The position numbers and the translations under genes were made by a program. From Clostridiales bacterium (lineage in GTDB: Bacteria; Bacillota; Clostridia; Christensenellales; Aristaeellaceae): a stretch of DNA of 30,200 nucleotides. The stretch lies in assembly GCA_004556985.1 (NCBI GenBank), contig SFFC01000015.1, positions 1-30,200 of the forward strand, given 5' to 3'. The notes under the pieces were generated by a model, which ran no database searches, was not told the origin of the DNA, and was given only the letters and a program-made list of their open reading frames with translations. This document shows, one piece after another, positions 28,605 to 30,200 of the stretch. The stretch's first letter is position 1; each line of letters begins with the position of its first letter.

Positions 28605-29315
28605 TTACGGATGCACGTTGGTACCCATCGGATCGCCCTCGATCACGCGCAGGATGTTCTCCGGGTCATCCAGACCAAAGACGCGGATGGAAGGCACCTT
28701 GTTCTCCCGGCAGATGGTGATCGCCGACGCGTCCATCACCTTGAGGTCGCGCTCCTGCACCTCCTGATAGGTCAGATCCTTGAGCAGCCTGGCATCAGGA
28801 TTGACGCGCGGATCGCTGTCGTAGACGCCGTCCACGTTCTTGGCCAGCAGGATGGCATCCGCCCCGATCTCTACGGCACGCAGCGCTGCCGCCGTATCGG
28901 TCGAGAAGAACGGATTGCCCGTGCCGCAGGCAAAGATGACGATGCGCCCCTTTTCGAGATGGCGCACGGCGCGGCGATAGGTATAGGGCTCGCAGAAGCG
29001 GGTCATCTCGACCGCCGACATCACGCGGGTCGGAATATCCAGCCGCTCAATGGCGTCCTGCATGGCGATGGAGTTGATCGCCGTGCCCAGCATGCCCATG
29101 TGATCGGCGTTGATCGCGGTCATCTTGGCCGCAGGGCCCTGGCGCCCGCGCCAGATGTTGCCCGCGCCGATGACGATGGCGATCTCCGTGCCCGTCTCAT
29201 GCAGCCTGCCAATGACCCCGGCCACGCGGTCGATCTGCTCGAAGTCAAACAGCCTGCCGTGGTCGCCCAGCGCTTCGCCGCTGAGCTTGATCAGTACGCG
29301 CTTGTACTTAGCCAT
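28605..29315 (-). CDS. pyrH: Uridylate kinase (UMP kinase)
   Basis: PyrH phosphorylates UMP to UDP and is a hexamer of the amino acid kinase fold. The 236-residue protein has RVLIKLSGEALG (5-16), AIVIGAGNIWRGRQ near 60, the DHMGMLGTAINSIAMQDAIE helix near 83-102, GTGNPFFSTDTAAALRAVEIGAD near 144 and LLAKNVDGVYDSDPR. ATG 29315 has AAGGAG 6 nt upstream. It lies downstream of tsf, the usual order rpsB-tsf-pyrH-frr. No clear promoter of its own is visible, so it may depend on read-through past the tsf hairpin. Confidence 0.97.
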   Translation of the reverse strand: MAKYKRVLIKLSGEALGDHGRLFDFEQIDRVAGVIGRLHETGTEIAIVIGAGNIWRGRQGPAAKMTAINADHMGMLGTAINSIAMQDAIERLDIPTRVMSAVEMTRFCEPYTYRRAVRHLEKGRIVIFACGTGNPFFSTDTAAALRAVEIGADAILLAKNVDGVYDSDPRVNPDARLLKDLTYQEVQERDLKVMDASAITICRENKVPSIRVFGLDDPENILRVIEGDPMGTNVHP

Positions 29316-29333
29316 GTTGAGCTCCTTTCTCAT

Positions 29334-29348
29334 CCGGCATGATGCCGG
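29334..29348 (-). promoter_or_regulatory. Short hairpin just upstream of the pyrH ribosome-binding site
   Basis: CCGGCA (29334-29339) and TGCCGG (29343-29348) form a perfect 6-bp stem with a 3-nt loop, ending about 8 nt before AAGGAG of pyrH. It may protect or space the 5' end of the site; no regulator is implied by the sequence. Confidence 0.35.
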
Positions 29349-29385
29349 TCTCACTTCCGAAGATGGATTCCTTCATTCCACCACC

Positions 29386-29434
29386 TGCCGCACGAGGCCA
29401 ACGCCTTGCATCGCGCCGCTTGCCGCACGAGGCC
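29386..29434. repeat. Imperfect tandem repeat between tsf and pyrH
   Basis: TGCCGCACGAGGCC occurs twice as an exact 14-bp direct repeat (29386-29399 and 29421-29434), each copy followed by a related stretch containing GCATCG. The second copy includes the palindrome CGAGGCCTCG (29428-29437). It is not coding and lies between the tsf terminator hairpin and pyrH. Confidence 0.7.
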
Positions 29435-29450
29435 TCGCATCGGGCGGCTT

Positions 29451-29481
29451 CAAGAAAAGGGACATGCGCATCGCATGTCCC
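29451..29481 (-). terminator. Rho-independent terminator after tsf
   Basis: A perfect 10-bp stem (GGGACATGCG at 29459-29468 with its complement at 29472-29481, 3-nt loop) is followed on the minus strand by TTTTCTT (29458-29452). It starts 14 nt after the tsf stop codon. Since no pyrH promoter is evident, it may be leaky. Confidence 0.85.
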
Positions 29482-29495
29482 CCTTCAAAGCAGAA

Positions 29496-30200
29496 TTACT
29501 TCTTCATCTTGGCCTGCTCAGCCGCGATGTCGGCAGCCAGATTGTCCTGACGCTTCTCCAGGCCCTCGCCGCGCTCAAAGCGCACGAAGCGGACGACGTC
29601 AGCCTTGCCGCCAAGCATCTTGGTGACGTTGATGTCAGGATCCTTGACGAACGGCTGCTCCAGGAGGCAAACCTCCTTGTAGTACTTCTCAATACGGCCC
29701 TCGACCATGCGCTCGACGATCTTCGCCGGCTTGCCCTCGTTGAGCGCCTGCTGCGTGAGCACCTCGCGCTCCTTCTCGAGGTTGTCGGTGGGCACGTCGC
29801 TGCGGCGCACGAACTGCGGGTTCGCGGCGGCAATGTGCATGACCAGGTCGTGGCTGATCTCCTTGACCTCGTCGGTGACCTCCGGGCAAGCGAGCTCGAC
29901 CATGACGCCGATGCGGCCGCCCATGTGGTTGTAGGTATCCACCAGACCGGAAGCCGGCTCAAAGCGGGCAAAGCGGCGGACGGAAATCTTCTCGCCGATG
30001 GAGGCGGTCGCCTCGCCGATCAGGTCGTTGACGGTCTTGGTCTCATCCGCGTAGAACGGCTGAGCGAGCATCTCCTCAACGGAGACCGGCGCCTTGACGG
30101 CGACGTGCTTGGCAAAATCGCGGCACAGCGCCTTGAAGCGGTCGGTATTGGCGACGAAGTCGGTCTCGCAGTTGACCTCGATGACGACGCCCACGCCGCA
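29496..30200 (-). CDS. tsf: Elongation factor Ts, N-terminal part missing
   Basis: EF-Ts exchanges GDP for GTP on EF-Tu. The last 234 residues are present; the N-terminal UBA-like domain and the TDFPD-type segment lie beyond the window edge. The visible part starts CGVGVVIEVNCETDFVANTDRF, the family signature, followed by GGRIGVMVEL near residue 94, HDLVMHIAAANPQFV, the coiled-coil-like region LEKEREVLTQQALNEGKP and the C-terminal core ending AEQAKMKK. The start codon is outside the window. rpsB would be expected upstream. Confidence 0.97.
   Translation of the reverse strand, partial: CGVGVVIEVNCETDFVANTDRFKALCRDFAKHVAVKAPVSVEEMLAQPFYADETKTVNDLIGEATASIGEKISVRRFARFEPASGLVDTYNHMGGRIGVMVELACPEVTDEVKEISHDLVMHIAAANPQFVRRSDVPTDNLEKEREVLTQQALNEGKPAKIVERMVEGRIEKYYKEVCLLEQPFVKDPDINVTKMLGGKADVVRFVRFERGEGLEKRQDNLAADIAAEQAKMKK

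Overview
The window reads as an ordinary, well-conserved housekeeping stretch from a fairly GC-rich, anaerobic member of the Bacillota (Clostridia-like). The reasons are a PolC-type replicative polymerase, the ylxR-ylxQ pair between nusA and infB, a stand-alone RelQ-type alarmone synthetase, the MEP isoprenoid genes dxr and ispG, an oxygen-sensitive class III ribonucleotide reductase, and strong aggAGg Shine-Dalgarno sites. I cannot name the species. I found no phage, transposase, CRISPR array, tRNA or rRNA, and no convincing new multi-gene system.

Left part (1-4446). A purine-type phosphoribosyltransferase gene leaves the window at position 1 on the minus strand. An AT-rich divergent intergenic region separates it from a plus-strand operon, nrdD-nrdG-dut-msrC. 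This operon makes dNTPs anaerobically, removes dUTP and repairs free methionine sulfoxide. A good extended -10 promoter and two NrdR-box-like palindromes, 32 bp centre to centre, precede nrdD. A perfect 15-bp bidirectional terminator hairpin (4481-4522) closes the operon and also serves the convergent relQ gene.

Right part (4549-30200, all minus strand; transcription runs from high to low coordinates). In transcription order: tsf (cut by the right edge), pyrH, frr, a small unknown gene, uppS, cdsA, dxr, rseP, ispG, polC, rimP, nusA, ylxR/rnpM, ylxQ, infB, rbfA, nrnA-like DHH phosphoesterase, truB, ribF, rpsO, pnp, an M16 peptidase, relQ. This is the classic Firmicutes translation/lipid/isoprenoid/replication supercluster, with many stop-start overlaps showing translational coupling. 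Promoters are visible before frr, rimP, rpsO and relQ. Terminator-like hairpins follow tsf, pyrH, rpsO and pnp, and one lies before uppS.

The parts most worth a second look are regulatory or repeat DNA rather than new proteins: the tandem NrdR boxes, a possible S15 autoregulatory leader that pairs the rpsO ribosome-binding site, a structured rimP-nusA leader, a GC-rich multi-hairpin REP-like element between pnp and the M16 peptidase gene, a 54-bp in-frame tandem repeat in infB, a dUTPase with altered uracil-pocket motifs, and the small frr-uppS gene.
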